Shown here piece after piece: positions 4,492-5,101 of a DNA stretch of 5,101 nucleotides. The position numbers and the translations under genes are program-made. Below the pieces are notes generated by a model, which saw nothing but the letters and a program-made list of their open reading frames with translations, had not been told where the DNA came from and did no database searches. Position 1 is the first letter of the stretch. Each line of letters starts with the position of its first letter. Origin of the DNA: Pseudomonadota bacterium (GTDB taxonomy: Bacteria; Pseudomonadota; Gammaproteobacteria; Xanthomonadales; Xanthomonadaceae); assembly GCA_023394655.1 (NCBI GenBank), contig JAEXAG010000092.1, positions 1 through 5,101 of the forward strand, given 5' to 3'.

Positions 4492-4564
4492 GAGTCGACA
4501 ATCGGAAGTGGCGGGAGAGGGCGTGCTGGTGCCGGCAATACCAGCGGCTTCCCATTGTCGATTC
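4492..4564 (+). other. Long interrupted duplex, candidate RNase III processing site
   Basis: GAGTCGACAAT 4492-4502 pairs with ATTGTCGATTC 4554-4564 (11 bp, one G-U). After one C-C mismatch, GGAAGT 4504-4509 pairs with GCTTCC 4547-4552 (one G-U at the inner end). After a 15-base bulge (4510-4524), GCTGGT 4525-4530 pairs with ACCAGC 4540-4545. The outer stem is therefore 17 bp with one mismatch, near the length RNase III prefers. E. coli has a known RNase III cleavage site in the same rplL-rpoB gap. The pairing is seen in the sequence; the enzyme is an inference by position and shape. Confidence 0.5.
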
Positions 4565-4571
4565 CCGTCCC

Positions 4572-4608
4572 CCGGACGGAAATCCGGTCATCCGGCGGCC
4601 CGGCCGCC
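4572..4608 (+). other. Two short GC hairpins before rpoB
   Basis: CCGGA 4572-4576 pairs with TCCGG 4583-4587 (loop CGGAAA). GGCGGC 4594-4599 pairs with GCCGCC 4603-4608 (loop CCG). They end 10 nt before the rpoB ribosome binding site, and the sequence from 4609 to the start codon looks open. No promoter with acceptable -35 and -10 elements was found in this gap. Confidence 0.4.
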
Positions 4609-4618
4609 CCTGACACTC

Positions 4619-4623
4619 GAGGT
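4619..4623 (+). promoter_or_regulatory. rpoB ribosome binding site
   Basis: GAGGT lies 8 nt before ATG 4632. It supports that ATG over the in-frame GTG at 4641. Confidence 0.7.
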
Positions 4624-4631
4624 TAGCTCCC

Positions 4632-5101
4632 ATGGCCACCGTGCCCAGCACCGAATACTCCTTCACCGAGAAGAAGCGCGTCCGCAAGAACTTCGGCAAG
4701 CGCAAGTCCATTCTCGAAGTCCCGTTCCTGCTCGCCATCCAGGTCGATTCGTACCGCGAATTCCTGCAGGCCGACAAGGCCATGAACCAGCGCGAGGACA
4801 AGGGCCTGCACGCGGCGCTCAAGTCCGTGTTCCCGATCACCAGCTACAACGGTTACGCCGCGCTGGAATACGTCGGCTACACGCTCGGCCAGCCGGTGTT
4901 CGACGAGCGCGAGTGCCGCAACCGCGGCCTCAGCTACGGCGCCCCGCTGCGCGTGACCGTGCGCCTGGTGATCTATGACCGCGAGTCCTCCAGCAAGGCC
5001 GTGAAGTACGTGAAGGAGCAGGAGGTCTACATGGGCGAAGTGCCGCTCATGACCGACAACGGCACCTTCATCGTCAACGGCACCGAGCGCGTCATCGTCT
5101 C
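4632..5101 (+). CDS. rpoB: DNA-directed RNA polymerase subunit beta, N-terminal part (3' end outside window)
   Basis: RpoB is the beta subunit of the core RNA polymerase and forms half of the active-site cleft together with RpoC. The window holds 156 complete codons plus two bases of a Ser codon, out of about 1,340-1,390 in the family. Visible landmarks are SFTEKKRVRKNFGKRKSILE (10-29), PFLLAIQVDSYREFL (31-45), LHAALKSVFPI (59-69), the start of the beta-lobe region, GAPLRVTVRLVIYDRE (103-118), KEQEVYMGEVPLMTDNGTF (128-146) and NGTERVIV (149-156). The last motif is just before the N-terminal rifampicin-cluster position known in E. coli (V146). ATG 4632 is supported by GAGGT 8 nt upstream. Compared with the E. 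coli start as I remember it (VYSYTEKKRIRK), there are about five extra N-terminal residues. The frame is intact to the window edge; rpoC is expected next. Confidence 0.97.
   Translation, partial: MATVPSTEYSFTEKKRVRKNFGKRKSILEVPFLLAIQVDSYREFLQADKAMNQREDKGLHAALKSVFPITSYNGYAALEYVGYTLGQPVFDERECRNRGLSYGAPLRVTVRLVIYDRESSSKAVKYVKEQEVYMGEVPLMTDNGTFIVNGTERVIV

Noticed and set aside
4555..4583. Possible rpoB promoter TTGTCG ... GGAAAT with 17-nt spacing
   Set aside because: The -10 shares only three of six bases with the consensus and the -35 lies in the arm of the long duplex. The match is too weak to report as a feature.

Overview
The window is a stretch of core translation and transcription genes from a high-GC gammaproteobacterium. 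All genes lie on the + strand in the order tuf (3' part), tRNA-Trp(CCA), secE, nusG, rplK, rplA, rplJ, rplL, rpoB (5' part). The gene order (tRNA-Trp between tuf and secE, as in pseudomonads and xanthomonads), the strong G/C preference at third codon positions, and the NusG and RpoB N-terminal sequences all suggest the Xanthomonadaceae (Xanthomonas/Lysobacter/Luteimonas group). That placement rests on remembered family sequences and was not searched.

Layout. Positions 1-597 hold the C-terminal half of EF-Tu. It is followed by a good intrinsic terminator (653-685), then a complete tRNA-Trp with encoded CCA (707-782). A short spacer with two hairpins leads to secE (GTG start, 853) and nusG. A 107-nt spacer with a strong hairpin and a possible L1 operator precedes rplK and rplA, which are tightly coupled: the rplA ribosome binding site lies in the last codons of rplK. 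A 309-nt gap then holds a highly structured leader. Its basal helix closely resembles the L10-L12 autoregulatory site and is followed by four consecutive hairpins before rplJ. A 55-nt spacer that looks unstructured separates rplJ from rplL. The 282-nt rplL-rpoB gap holds terminator- or attenuator-like hairpins and a long interrupted duplex resembling an RNase III substrate. rpoB starts at 4632 and runs off the window.

How the parts work together. EF-Tu and the L10/L12 stalk serve the elongation GTPase cycle. L11 and L1 complete the GTPase centre and the L1 stalk. SecE is part of the protein export channel. NusG couples RNA polymerase to Rho or the ribosome. RpoB is the beta subunit of RNA polymerase. 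Expression is probably balanced by r-protein feedback (L1 on rplK-rplA, L10-L12 on rplJ-rplL) and by partial termination or processing between rplL and rpoB, as known from E. coli.

I see no mobile element, CRISPR array, prophage, broken gene or novel protein system. The observations worth checking are RNA structures in the intergenic regions. I found no promoter I could support in any spacer.
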